A DNA stretch of 31,458 bases. Origin: CAYWPG01 sp964460035 (GTDB lineage: Bacteria; Pseudomonadota; Gammaproteobacteria; Nitrococcales; AK92). The position numbers and the translations under genes were made by a program. Positions 8,021 through 16,256 of the stretch are shown piece after piece; position 1 is the stretch's first letter; each line of letters starts with the position of its first letter. The notes beneath the pieces were generated by a model. The model saw only the letters and a list, made by a program, of their open reading frames with translations, did no database searches and was not told the DNA's origin. The stretch is from NCBI GenBank assembly GCA_964460035.1, contig CAYWPG010000042.1:1-31458 (forward strand), written 5' to 3'.

Positions 8021-9601
8021 ATGAGCCATATCGCTACGCAGGTCGCCCGCCGGCGCACTTTCGCTATTATCTCTCACCCTGACGCTGGCAAAACCACCCT
8101 CACCGAGAAATTGCTGCTGTTTGGTGGGGCGATTCAAATGGCCGGCACGGTCAAGGGGCGCAAGTCCAGCGCGCACGCCACTTCCGACTGGATGGAGCTG
8201 GAGAAACAGCGCGGTATTTCCGTGACTTCGTCGGTCATGCAGTTCCCGTATGGCGGTTGCATTATCAACCTGCTCGATACCCCCGGGCACGAGGACTTCT
8301 CCGAGGATACGTACCGTACGCTCACCGCTGTCGATTCGGCTCTGATGGTGATCGATAGCGCCAAGGGCGTGGAGGAGCGCACTATCAAGCTCATGGAGGT
8401 GTGCCGCCTGCGCGATACCCCCATTATCACCTTCATCAACAAGCTGGACCGCGAAGGCCGGGACCCCATGGAGCTGCTCGATGAGGTGGAGCGCATTCTG
8501 AAGATCCGTTGCGCGCCCATGACCTGGCCTATCGGCATGGGCAAGAGCTTCAAGGGCGTTTTTCATCTGCGGGAGGACCGCGTTCACCTGTTCAGCCCTA
8601 GTCATGGCGGGCGGGTGCAGGAGGGCGAAGTCATCGAAGGCTTGGATAACCCGCGCCTGGATGAGCTGCTAGGGCCTTTGGCCGCGGAGTTTCGCGACGA
8701 GATCGAGCTGATCAGGGGCGCCAGTCACGAGTTCGACCTCGATGCTTACAGGCGTGGCGAGCTGACGCCGGTTTTCTTCGGCTCGGCTATCAATAACTTC
8801 GGCGTCAAGGAGCTGCTCGATTCCTTCGTGCAGTTCGCACCGGCGCCGCTGCCGCGGGATGCCACGGTGCGGACGGTAGCCCCGGACGAGGCAAAATTCA
8901 CAGGCTTCGTCTTCAAGATCCAGGCGAACATGGACCCGCAACATCGCGACAGGATTGCATTTTTGCGCGTTTGCTCAGGGTCTTACCGCAAGAATATGAA
9001 GCTGCGTCACGTACGTACGGGCAAGGACGTCCGCATCGCCAACGCAATCACCTTCATGGCCAGCGAAAGGGAACACATCGAGGACGCCTATGCTGGCGAC
9101 ATCATCGGCTTGCATAACCATGGCACGATTCGCATCGGCGATACCTTCACCGAAGGCGAGGAGCTAAAGTTCTCGGGGATTCCCAACTTCGCCCCCGAAC
9201 TGTTCCGGCGGGCCATGCTGCGCGATCCAATGCGCATGAAGGCCTTGCAAAAGGGGATAGAACAGCTTTGCGAGGAGGGTGCGTCGCAGGTATTCCGCCC
9301 GTTGAACAGTAACGACATTATCGTCGGCGCGGTCGGAACGCTGCAGTTCGACGTGGTGGCCTTTCGCCTCAAGGAGGAATACAACGTGGACTGCCGCTTC
9401 GAGCCGGTCAACGTCGTGACCGCGCGCTGGGTCGAGAGCGACGATCCGCGCAAGCTCGAGGAGTTCCGCATCAAGGCAGCGGACAACCTGGCGATAGACG
9501 GTGCGGGCAGTCTTGCCTATATCGCGCCATCTCGGGTCAATCTGGAGCTTACCCAGGAGCGCTGGCCGCAGATCCGCTTCCTCGCCACGCGCGAGCATTA
9601 A
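8021..9601 (+). CDS. prfC: Peptide chain release factor 3 (RF3)
   Basis: RF3 is the translational GTPase that recycles RF1 and RF2 from the ribosome after peptide release. The 526-residue length matches E. coli (529). The G-domain motifs are present: G1 SHPDAGKTT (residues 18-26), RGISVTSSV, DTPGHEDFSEDT and NKLDREGRD. The N-terminus aligns directly with the E. coli protein, supporting this ATG despite a weak ribosome site. Downstream, mtfA and the CBS gene run in the same direction. Confidence 0.98.
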   Translation: MSHIATQVARRRTFAIISHPDAGKTTLTEKLLLFGGAIQMAGTVKGRKSSAHATSDWMELEKQRGISVTSSVMQFPYGGCIINLLDTPGHEDFSEDTYRTLTAVDSALMVIDSAKGVEERTIKLMEVCRLRDTPIITFINKLDREGRDPMELLDEVERILKIRCAPMTWPIGMGKSFKGVFHLREDRVHLFSPSHGGRVQEGEVIEGLDNPRLDELLGPLAAEFRDEIELIRGASHEFDLDAYRRGELTPVFFGSAINNFGVKELLDSFVQFAPAPLPRDATVRTVAPDEAKFTGFVFKIQANMDPQHRDRIAFLRVCSGSYRKNMKLRHVRTGKDVRIANAITFMASEREHIEDAYAGDIIGLHNHGTIRIGDTFTEGEELKFSGIPNFAPELFRRAMLRDPMRMKALQKGIEQLCEEGASQVFRPLNSNDIIVGAVGTLQFDVVAFRLKEEYNVDCRFEPVNVVTARWVESDDPRKLEEFRIKAADNLAIDGAGSLAYIAPSRVNLELTQERWPQIRFLATREH

Positions 9602-9633
9602 GGGCGCGGCGCGATGGTCGTGAAGGAGAGACC

Positions 9634-10407
9634 GTGTTCGAGCGCCTGAGCCGGTGGTTCAGGCGCAGACCGCTGGCGGCAGAGTCCGATTGGGATGCCG
9701 CGATACAGGCGCTGCCGTTGCTGCATGGTCTCGATGCTGATGAACGGGCGCGCCTGATCGAGCTAAGCGAGCGTTTCCTGCGCAGCAAGTCGCTGGAGCC
9801 CGTGGGCGATTTTGTGCTCGATTTGCCCATGCGGCTGGAGATAGCGCTGCAAGCCTGTTTGCCCATCCTCAATCTCGGCCTGGAGTACTACCGCAACTGG
9901 TATTCCGTTGTGGTGTATCCCACCGGGTTCATGGTCGAGCACGAGTTCGAAGAGGAGGATGGCACGATACACCGCCGCCACGGCGAGCTGGTAGGCGAGG
10001 CCTGGGAGCGCGGGCCGGTGATCCTGTCCTGGGATGATGTGGTGGCGGGCCGCGTACGCGACGGCTTCAACGTCATAATCCATGAGTTCGCGCACAAGCT
10101 GGATATGCTGCAGGGAACGACCAACGGCTTGCCGCCATTGCATCGCACGATGAGCGCAGCGGACTGGAGTGAGGCGTTCGTAGCCGCTTACGAGGACCTT
10201 TGTCGGCGGGTGGAGGCCAACGAGCCTAGTCCCGCCGTGGATGACTACGGCGCGGAAAGTCCTGGCGAGTTCTTCGCTGTGGTCAGCGAGGCGTTCTTCG
10301 AAATTCCCCATGAGCTGCAGTTGCAGTACCCTGAGGTTTACCGACAGCTCTCTTTGTTCTACCGCCAGGATCCAAAACAGCGCCTTGGCCCCATGGATGC
10401 CGATTGA
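9634..10407 (+). CDS. mtfA: MtfA-type zinc peptidase (Mlc titration factor A)
   Basis: This 257-residue protein carries a zincin HExxH motif (H150-E-F-A-H154) and a downstream glutamate in ESPGEFFAVVSEAFF (E212) as the likely third zinc ligand. This is the signature of MtfA, which in E. coli is a cytosolic peptidase that binds the glucose repressor Mlc. The length is close to E. coli MtfA (265). Translation starts at GTG 9634, with AAGGAGAG 4-11 bases upstream. It follows prfC by 32 bases. Whether an Mlc exists in this organism cannot be seen, so the partner may differ. Confidence 0.92.
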   Translation: MFERLSRWFRRRPLAAESDWDAAIQALPLLHGLDADERARLIELSERFLRSKSLEPVGDFVLDLPMRLEIALQACLPILNLGLEYYRNWYSVVVYPTGFMVEHEFEEEDGTIHRRHGELVGEAWERGPVILSWDDVVAGRVRDGFNVIIHEFAHKLDMLQGTTNGLPPLHRTMSAADWSEAFVAAYEDLCRRVEANEPSPAVDDYGAESPGEFFAVVSEAFFEIPHELQLQYPEVYRQLSLFYRQDPKQRLGPMDAD

Positions 10408-10515
10408 CGCTAAGCCTCGAAGGCTTGAAAGGCCTTTGGCGGAGCCGCAATCAACAGGGAACGTTCGTGCCGGGCGGGGCGAGGGCTGTCCGCAGCGCGC
10501 AGGGAGAGTTTGCGA

Positions 10516-10971
10516 ATGGCGGTTTCCGAATTCTGCAACCGCGAGGTTGTGGTCGTACAGCGCGAATGTTCGGTGCAGCGGATCGCCGAGCTGATGCGCG
10601 AGTACCATGTGGGGGATGTCGTGGTGGTGGAGACGGTCGCGGGCATGCAGAGGCCTGTGGGCATCATCACCGATCGCGACATCGTCATCGAGGTACTGGC
10701 GATAGGGGTAGATCCCAAGCTCGTCACCGCAGGGGATCTCATGTGCGCCGAGTTGGTCACCGTGGATGCGGAGGCGGACTTGCTCGATGCCACTGCGCGT
10801 ATGCGCAAGGAAGGCATACGGCGCGTGGTGGTCGTCGAGCGCAATGGAGCGCTGGCCGGTATCCTCACGCTGGACGATGTGCTCGAGATCCTGTCCGAGG
10901 AGCTGGGCAACCTGGCGCAGATCAGCTATAGGCAAATCGAACGCGAAGAAGTGCTGCGAAGCGCGCTCTAA
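10516..10971 (+). CDS. Tandem CBS domain protein
   Basis: This 151-residue protein consists of little more than two CBS domains. The first contains MREYHVGDVVVV and GIITDRDIVIEV, the second MRKEGIRRVVVVERNG and GILTLDDVLEIL. Stand-alone CBS pairs usually bind adenine nucleotides or SAM and regulate a partner protein. No partner is evident here. I chose the ATG at 10516 because GGGAG lies 9 bases upstream; an in-frame TTG two codons earlier is too close to that site. It follows mtfA by 108 bases and converges on dusB. Confidence 0.88.
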   Translation: MAVSEFCNREVVVVQRECSVQRIAELMREYHVGDVVVVETVAGMQRPVGIITDRDIVIEVLAIGVDPKLVTAGDLMCAELVTVDAEADLLDATARMRKEGIRRVVVVERNGALAGILTLDDVLEILSEELGNLAQISYRQIEREEVLRSAL

Positions 10972-11167
10972 GGCATGGCCATCCGGACACGCCCACTCCG
11001 GGGGCAGGAGCCAGGTAGGGCGAGCATGCCGCCGGCGACACCGGCATATGGGGAAGGGCGATTGCCGCGCGGGCTCTGCCAGCTGCCCATCGCGGAGCAA
11101 GTTGCCGGCCTAGAAGAACAGTGCACGACGACCAACGGTCGCCTGCCGCATGCCCGGATAGCGGCCC

Positions 11168-12154
11168 TCAGGCCACGCGGCGATCCGACTCCGCTAAGCG
11201 CTCGAAGTACGCGCGGGTCAGCGCGAGCTGCTCGGCAGCAGTTTCCACCCGCACCGCGGCCTGACGGAACTCCTCGGCATAGGGGCGCTCTTGTATGTAC
11301 CAACCGATATGCTTGCGCGCGATGCGCAGCCCCATCGCTTCGCCATAGAAGGCGTGCAGATGCTCCAGGTGCTCTAGCATCACCCTGGCCACTTCCTCCA
11401 GCGCTACCGGCGGCAGGCGCTCGCCGGTAGCGAGGTAGTGCGCGATCTCAGCGAAGATCCATGGGTTGCCTTGGGCGGCGCGACCGATCATGACGCCGTC
11501 CGCTCCCGTATACGCCAGCACGTGCGCCGCCTTTTCGGGCGAGTCTATGTCGCCGTTGGCGAACACGGGGATGGACACCGCCTGCTTGACTGCCCGGATA
11601 GTGTCGTATTCGGCCCCGCCTCTAAAAGCATCGGCACGGGTGCGTCCATGCACCGCGAGGGCGGCGATCCCCGCATCCTGCGCAAGTTGTGCGATGCGTA
11701 CGGCGTTGCGGCGATCCGGCGCTACACCTGTGCGCAGCTTGAGCGTAACGGGCACGGGCACCGCCTGTACGGTCGCCGAGAGAATGCGCGCAACCAGGGC
11801 TTCATCGGCCAGCAGCGCGGAGCCTGCGTCCTTACGGCAGACCTTCTTGGCGGGGCAGCCCATGTTGATGTCAATGATCTGGGCGCCATGCTCGACGTTG
11901 TAGCGAGCAGCGTCGGCCATGAGTGCCGGGTCGCTTCCGGCGATCTGCACGCTGCGCGGTTCCGTCTCGTCGGCGTGGGCTATGCGCAGGCGCGACTTGG
12001 GCGTTTTCCACACCGCCGGATTGGACGCAACCATCTCGGACACTGCCATACCCGCGCCGAGGCGGCGGCAGAGCTGCCGGAAAGGCAGGTCCGTGACGCC
12101 GGCCATGGGGGCAAGCACGACATTATTGCTCAGAGAGTACGGTCCTATACGCAT
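11168..12154 (-). CDS. dusB: tRNA-dihydrouridine synthase B
   Basis: DusB is an FMN enzyme that reduces uridine in the D-loop of tRNA. The chosen start gives 328 residues beginning MRIGPYSL, which lines up with E. coli DusB. An upstream in-frame extension to 12313 is poor, arginine- and cysteine-rich sequence and is left out. The catalytic cysteine is C100 in INMGCPAKKVC, the same number as in E. coli. LKLRTG, AVHGRTR and MIGRAAQGNPW follow. In many gammaproteobacteria dusB is followed by fis, but here the next downstream gene is a convergent CBS protein. No clear Shine-Dalgarno sequence is seen. Confidence 0.95.
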   Translation of the reverse strand: MRIGPYSLSNNVVLAPMAGVTDLPFRQLCRRLGAGMAVSEMVASNPAVWKTPKSRLRIAHADETEPRSVQIAGSDPALMADAARYNVEHGAQIIDINMGCPAKKVCRKDAGSALLADEALVARILSATVQAVPVPVTLKLRTGVAPDRRNAVRIAQLAQDAGIAALAVHGRTRADAFRGGAEYDTIRAVKQAVSIPVFANGDIDSPEKAAHVLAYTGADGVMIGRAAQGNPWIFAEIAHYLATGERLPPVALEEVARVMLEHLEHLHAFYGEAMGLRIARKHIGWYIQERPYAEEFRQAAVRVETAAEQLALTRAYFERLAESDRRVA

Positions 12155-12329
12155 GGGCGCCAACTGTATCGCAGCTGGCGTGTCCAAGGGTAGCGATGCG
12201 GCGCTTGCGCGGACACTCGCGTGCCCGCATTGGCATGAATGCCGAAGAGTGCAGGGCGGGCAGTGCGGCTGGCCCCGATCGAGCAGCCTCGGATTGTACT
12301 GTCTCGCAGGCATGCCGGTGCGTTACCGG

Positions 12330-12344
12330 GCGGACCAGGTCCGC
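12330..12344. promoter_or_regulatory. 15-bp palindrome upstream of the PRC-barrel gene
   Basis: GCGGACCAGGTCCGC is a perfect inverted repeat around A12337, 60 bases upstream of the start codon. It looks like an operator half-site pair. No regulator is encoded nearby and no T-run follows. Confidence 0.35.
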
Positions 12345-12404
12345 GCAGCCGGTTCGCTTTCCTTGTACCTGTAGAGTCTCCTAACCAGCCCAAAGGAGGG
12401 CGCG

Positions 12405-13046
12405 ATGGCAGGCCGTGTAAGGGTACGGTGCAGCAGCTACCTGTTCGCGATCGCTTTGCTCTCTGCATCCGTGGCGAGTGGGGCACCGGTGAACGGGGAA
12501 GCAGGAGAGGGCGATCATGGGCCAGGCGCCCATGCGCGGGTTGCAGAAGAGGCTGCGTTGGCGGCCGATGAGAACGTACTGGTGGGGCCGGCAAACCCGC
12601 GCGAGCGGCCGCTAGATCAGGGGGCCGCTCTGGAAGAGTTCGGGCGGGGCCAGGTTCGACTTTTCGACCCTGCCATAGAGAATGCGACGGCTGGCGAGCT
12701 CATAGGGCGTACCGTGCTCAATATCCAAGGCGAGGAGCTGGGACGGATCAGCGATGTGGTGGTAGATCCTCGCACCAATGCCGTACAGGCAGTGGTCGAA
12801 ACCGGCGGGTTGTTCGGCCGTATCGGTCTGCGCCGCGTTGCCGTCCCGCTAGCCCGGTTGCGCGCCGACGGAGAACATGACGTACGCATAGACTCCGCGA
12901 TCACGCAACCGCAGCTGGAGCAGATGGCATCCTTCAACCGTCAGGACTATGTGTCCGTAGAACACGATCGCACCGTAGCGGATGTGGCGGGTTTGCCCAG
13001 CAGGGCGGCAGGCGCCGAGCAAGACAGCCAACGCAACGGCGACTAG
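12405..13046 (+). CDS. Exported PRC-barrel domain protein
   Basis: The 213-residue protein has a signal peptide (about residues 1-26, ending SVASGA), a low-complexity acidic linker, and a PRC-barrel-like domain around residues 93-170 (GELIGRTVLNIQGEELGRISDVVVDP, shown here in outline as GELIGR, GEELG and DVVVD). PRC barrels bind proteins or small ligands in the photosynthetic reaction centre H subunit, in RimM and in many stress-related exported proteins. The function here is unknown. The ribosome site AAAGGAGG is strong. Confidence 0.85.
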   Translation: MAGRVRVRCSSYLFAIALLSASVASGAPVNGEAGEGDHGPGAHARVAEEAALAADENVLVGPANPRERPLDQGAALEEFGRGQVRLFDPAIENATAGELIGRTVLNIQGEELGRISDVVVDPRTNAVQAVVETGGLFGRIGLRRVAVPLARLRADGEHDVRIDSAITQPQLEQMASFNRQDYVSVEHDRTVADVAGLPSRAAGAEQDSQRNGD

Positions 13047-13160
13047 ATACCGGTTCGTGTGCGCCGGGCGCCTTCCCGTTCGCTCGGCCATGGCGGGGCG
13101 CACAGCGCGCAAAGTTGCCTGACGGCCGATTAGCAGCCATGATCCCGGCGGGTTGCGTGG

Positions 13161-13178
13161 CCGCATGCCGGCATGCGG
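13161..13178. promoter_or_regulatory. 18-bp perfect palindrome upstream of the SDR gene
   Basis: CCGCATGCCGGCATGCGG is perfectly self-complementary with no spacer and ends 36 bases before the SDR start codon. Perfect symmetry of this length next to a start is typical of a dimeric repressor site (TetR or MarR class). No such regulator is in the window. Confidence 0.5.
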
Positions 13179-13214
13179 AGGCGGCCTAAGCGGTACGGAA
13201 GAGAGGTGTAAGCT

Positions 13215-13964
13215 ATGCAGGACTGGGCGATCGTTACTGGCGGCGGCACGGGTATAGGGCGTGAGCTGGCTCTTGCTCTTGCAGCGCGCGGCTTGCATGT
13301 GCTGATTGCCGGGCGGCGCGAGCAGCCTCTACGGGAGACGCAGGCCGAGGCACCGGAGCGCGTGCATATCGTGAGCGCCGATCTGGCAACGGAGAGTGGG
13401 CGGCGCGCGGTCGTGGCGGCGCTGCCGGTAGATGCCAGATTGCGTTGCCTGGTACATAATGCCGCGCTGCTTACGCCAATCGGGCCGCTGGCTGAGGTCA
13501 GCCTGGAAGAGTGGAGGCTTAGCCAGGCTACTAATGTCGAGGCGCCGCTGTTCTTGACCCAGGCGCTGCTCAATCGCCTGCGCGGGGGGCGCAGTCTGCA
13601 CATCTCCTCCGGCGCGGCGCATCACAGCTACAGAAGCTGGGGAGCGTACTGCAGCAGCAAGGCGGCGCTGTATATGTTGTATCTAGTCCTGCGCGAGGAG
13701 TTGCGGGAGTACGATATCGCAGTGGGAAGCGTACGCCCCGGTGTGGTAGACACGCCCATGCAGACGCTCATCCGCAGCCAAAGCGCCGATCGCTTTCCGG
13801 ACGTAGGGCGCTTTCAGGAACTGAAGCGGGCGGGGCAGTTGGTTGACCCCAAAGAGCTGGCGCAATTTCTCGCATGGCTGCTGCTGGATGTGTCTGCCGA
13901 CGAGTTCTCCGCGCAAGAGTGGAACTTCACCGATCCGGAGCATCGCGCGCGCTGGGAAGGCTAA
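13215..13964 (+). CDS. Short-chain dehydrogenase/reductase
   Basis: This classical SDR of 249 residues has the cofactor glycine motif TGGGTGIG (8-15), the HNAA motif (81-84, usually NNAG), and the catalytic S132, Y145 and K149 in SSGAAHHSYRSWGAYCSSK. It also has VRPGVVDTPMQ. The basic pair in AGRRE (residues 32-36) after the second strand suggests NADPH preference. The overall pattern resembles sepiapterin reductase/benzil reductase-like SDRs; the substrate is unknown. A GAGAGG ribosome site precedes the ATG. It is separated from the PRC gene by 168 bases that include an 18-bp palindrome. Confidence 0.9.
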   Translation: MQDWAIVTGGGTGIGRELALALAARGLHVLIAGRREQPLRETQAEAPERVHIVSADLATESGRRAVVAALPVDARLRCLVHNAALLTPIGPLAEVSLEEWRLSQATNVEAPLFLTQALLNRLRGGRSLHISSGAAHHSYRSWGAYCSSKAALYMLYLVLREELREYDIAVGSVRPGVVDTPMQTLIRSQSADRFPDVGRFQELKRAGQLVDPKELAQFLAWLLLDVSADEFSAQEWNFTDPEHRARWEG

Positions 13965-13978
13965 ACCGCTAGCGGCCT

Positions 13979-14587
13979 TCATGGTCCGGAATGGCGCCGC
14001 AGAATGGCTGTTTTTCTGGCGCGTGGCGGTTCGGGCTGGCGCGATTCCTGCTCCGTCGCGTCGGTCCGGCGCCAGCCGTAGCTTAACTGGCGCAAGGTAA
14101 TCAGTTCGTGGAGCGCGTCGTGCAGCTCTTCCAGGGTAGGCATACGGGCGGTATCCCAGCTGAGCAGTGGCACGCCGGCGCGCCGCAGCCACTGCGCCCG
14201 CTGTTGGATGCCGCGGTCGCCGCGCACGACGTCCTCGACTTCCACTACCGCGAGTACCGCCATATCGGCGTCGCAGACAACGAAATCGACGCTATGGCCC
14301 GCCATCGCCTGGCGTAGGCGCTCGCAAGAAGCCCGGTCGTTGCCGCGGACATCCAACAGGCGGTCGAGAGCGACTTGTGGAAACACATGAAAGCCCGGCA
14401 GCGCGGCGCAAAGATTGCGGTGCAGCGATAACTGTTCGCCTTGTAGCGGCGGGGTGACCAGGAGACGGGGTTCTAACGCGTGCTCTCGGTCGCGCGGGCC
14501 TCGGCGCCGCCAGAAGCCGGTAAGACCCAGCCCGCCGGCAAATAACGCCACCCCAACCAGAGCCGGAAACAGTGTCCAACTTGCCAC
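13979..14587 (-). CDS. Membrane-anchored DUF2726 protein
   Basis: The chosen GTG start at 14587 has GGGAG 7 bases upstream and gives 202 residues. It begins with one hydrophobic segment (residues 5-25, FPALVGVALFAGG and onward), followed by basic residues. A DUF2726 domain follows: LSLHRNLCAALPGFHVFPQVALD, described here by its HVFPQV core, then VDFVVCD, AVVEVED and a final GVPLLSWD. The domain resembles restriction-like nuclease folds, but no activity is established. A longer in-frame start at 14698 lacks a ribosome site and begins with unlikely sequence. The gene is divergent from the DUF4139 gene. Confidence 0.8.
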   Translation of the reverse strand: MASWTLFPALVGVALFAGGLGLTGFWRRRGPRDREHALEPRLLVTPPLQGEQLSLHRNLCAALPGFHVFPQVALDRLLDVRGNDRASCERLRQAMAGHSVDFVVCDADMAVLAVVEVEDVVRGDRGIQQRAQWLRRAGVPLLSWDTARMPTLEELHDALHELITLRQLSYGWRRTDATEQESRQPEPPRARKTAILRRHSGP

Positions 14588-14794
14588 ATCCTTACTCCCT
14601 GGATAATGGTCCACGACTGTGCCGCGCGCGGCTTGACTGTGACACGCCTCGCCGTCGCACGCGGCGAGCCGAATGCTATGGACGGACTTTTTCGGCATCC
14701 TGCTATTCTGGACGATAGCAAAAACGCGGACGGTGCAAAACCCGCCGCTATCGATGCGAGCCGCCTCGGCAAGGCGCGAACGGAGGAACTAGGC

Positions 14795-16153
14795 ATGCGG
14801 AACTGGCTTATGAGCATGGCGGTATTGGCGGCGCTGCTCTACGCAGCGACGAGCGTTGCCGCGCCGCCAGCGGCTAGAAGTCTTGCTGTGTACGGCAACG
14901 GCATCGCACTGGTGCAGGAACAGCGGACGGTGGATGTTCCCCGTGGGCGCGCGCAGATCAGCTTGAGTGGGGTAAGTCCACGACTGGTGGAGGGCAGCGT
15001 ACAGATACAGGCGGCGGGCTTGGCCGTGCGTGAACAGCAGCTGCGCTACGATCTGGCCAGTCGCGCGCGTTTGCTGCAGCGATACATCGGACGCAGGCTC
15101 GAGCTGGTGAGGGTGAATCCGCACAGCGGCGAGGAGGAAACCATACAGGGAACGTTGCTTGCCGTCAGCGGCGATGTGGCGATGTACCGAATCGGGCAGA
15201 GCTTGGAGATCGCCGACGGCAACTTTCCCTGGCGGCCACGCCTGCCGCTGGATTCTGAGCTGAGCTTGACGCCTGCACTGCTGCTGACGGTCGATAGCGC
15301 GAGCGCAGGGCAGCGGCGAGTCGATTTGCGATATCTAACCGAAGGCATGAACTGGCGCGCCGAGTACATCGCGCTGCTGCGTCCGCAAGAAGGACTGATC
15401 GATCTCACGGCCATGGCCGTGGTGGAGAACGCCACCGATATGGCGTTCGACGGCGACCTGGACCTTGTCGCCGGCACGGTTTATCGCAGCGCCGAGCCGC
15501 CCAGGCCTTATACGCGCACGGAGGCAATGATGGCCGCCGCTCCGGATGCGGTGCCTAGCGGCGATCTCTACCGTTTTTCCTTTTCCGAGCCGGTAACGCT
15601 GCCGGCGCAGAGCCGCCAGCAGCTGCGTTTGTTGTCGCGCCGCGATATTCCGGTGCACAGGGAATACCGTCTGCGTGGCATCGGCAGCCAGCCGCAGCCG
15701 CGTGAAGTGACTCAACAGGCGGAGAGCTGGCTGCGGCTGGAGAACAAGTCGCCGGCCTTGGGCGAACCATTGCCGGCGGGCGTGGTGCGGGTATATCAAG
15801 CGGAAGCGGATGGACGCAGCCTTTGGGTTGGCGAGGCGGCGATGAATGGGCTGGCTGTGGGCCAGTATTGGGAAGCCGCCTTGGGGCAAGCTTTCGACGT
15901 TTCTGTAGAGCGGCGCCAGCTCGCTTTTCGCAATGCAGGAGATCGGGCGCGCGAGCTGGAATGGCAGTTGCGGGTGAGCAACGCCGGCAAGCAAGAAGCA
16001 AACGTGGTCGTCGAGGAGATCTTTTACGGTGACTGGCGCGTCGTCGAGGAGAACGTGCCCCATAAGCGCGTGGACGCCCAGCGCGCTCACTGGCTGCTGC
16101 AAGTGCCCGCGGGCGGCAGTGTGGAGCTGCGTTATCAAGTGCTAGTGCATTAG
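14795..16153 (+). CDS. Exported DUF4139 domain protein
   Basis: From the ATG at 14795 (GGAGG upstream) this encodes 452 residues with a signal peptide (about residues 1-22, ending ATSVAA). A beta-rich body follows, typical of DUF4139 proteins: YLTEGMNWRAEY, DLTAMAVVEN, a long middle region, and a C-terminal WQLRVSNAGKQEANVVVEE segment best described as N-x-K-x-x-x-V-x-V-x-V-x-E. The predicted location is the periplasm or outer surface. No function is known for the family. An upstream in-frame extension to 14606 overlaps the divergent promoter region and is not used. Confidence 0.85.
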   Translation: MRNWLMSMAVLAALLYAATSVAAPPAARSLAVYGNGIALVQEQRTVDVPRGRAQISLSGVSPRLVEGSVQIQAAGLAVREQQLRYDLASRARLLQRYIGRRLELVRVNPHSGEEETIQGTLLAVSGDVAMYRIGQSLEIADGNFPWRPRLPLDSELSLTPALLLTVDSASAGQRRVDLRYLTEGMNWRAEYIALLRPQEGLIDLTAMAVVENATDMAFDGDLDLVAGTVYRSAEPPRPYTRTEAMMAAAPDAVPSGDLYRFSFSEPVTLPAQSRQQLRLLSRRDIPVHREYRLRGIGSQPQPREVTQQAESWLRLENKSPALGEPLPAGVVRVYQAEADGRSLWVGEAAMNGLAVGQYWEAALGQAFDVSVERRQLAFRNAGDRARELEWQLRVSNAGKQEANVVVEEIFYGDWRVVEENVPHKRVDAQRAHWLLQVPAGGSVELRYQVLVH

Positions 16154-16188
16154 CGGCTGTGCGCGATCGTCTAGTGCGGGCGCTAGTA

Positions 16189-16221
16189 CCGCTGCGCACG
16201 CCCGCTCACGTAGCGCAGCGG
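16189..16221. terminator. Possible terminator between the DUF4139 gene and mgtE
   Basis: CCGCTGCGC (16189-16197) and GCGCAGCGG (16213-16221) form a perfect 9-bp inverted repeat with a 15-base loop between two convergent genes. No T-run follows on either strand, so the assignment rests on position and symmetry. Confidence 0.4.
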
Positions 16222-16256
16222 AAACATTCGGCGAGCTGACGGTGCCCGGCGTGTCC

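Noticed and set aside
9763..11100. 445-residue open frame opposite mtfA and the CBS gene
   Set aside because: It covers two well-supported genes on the other strand and shows no domain.
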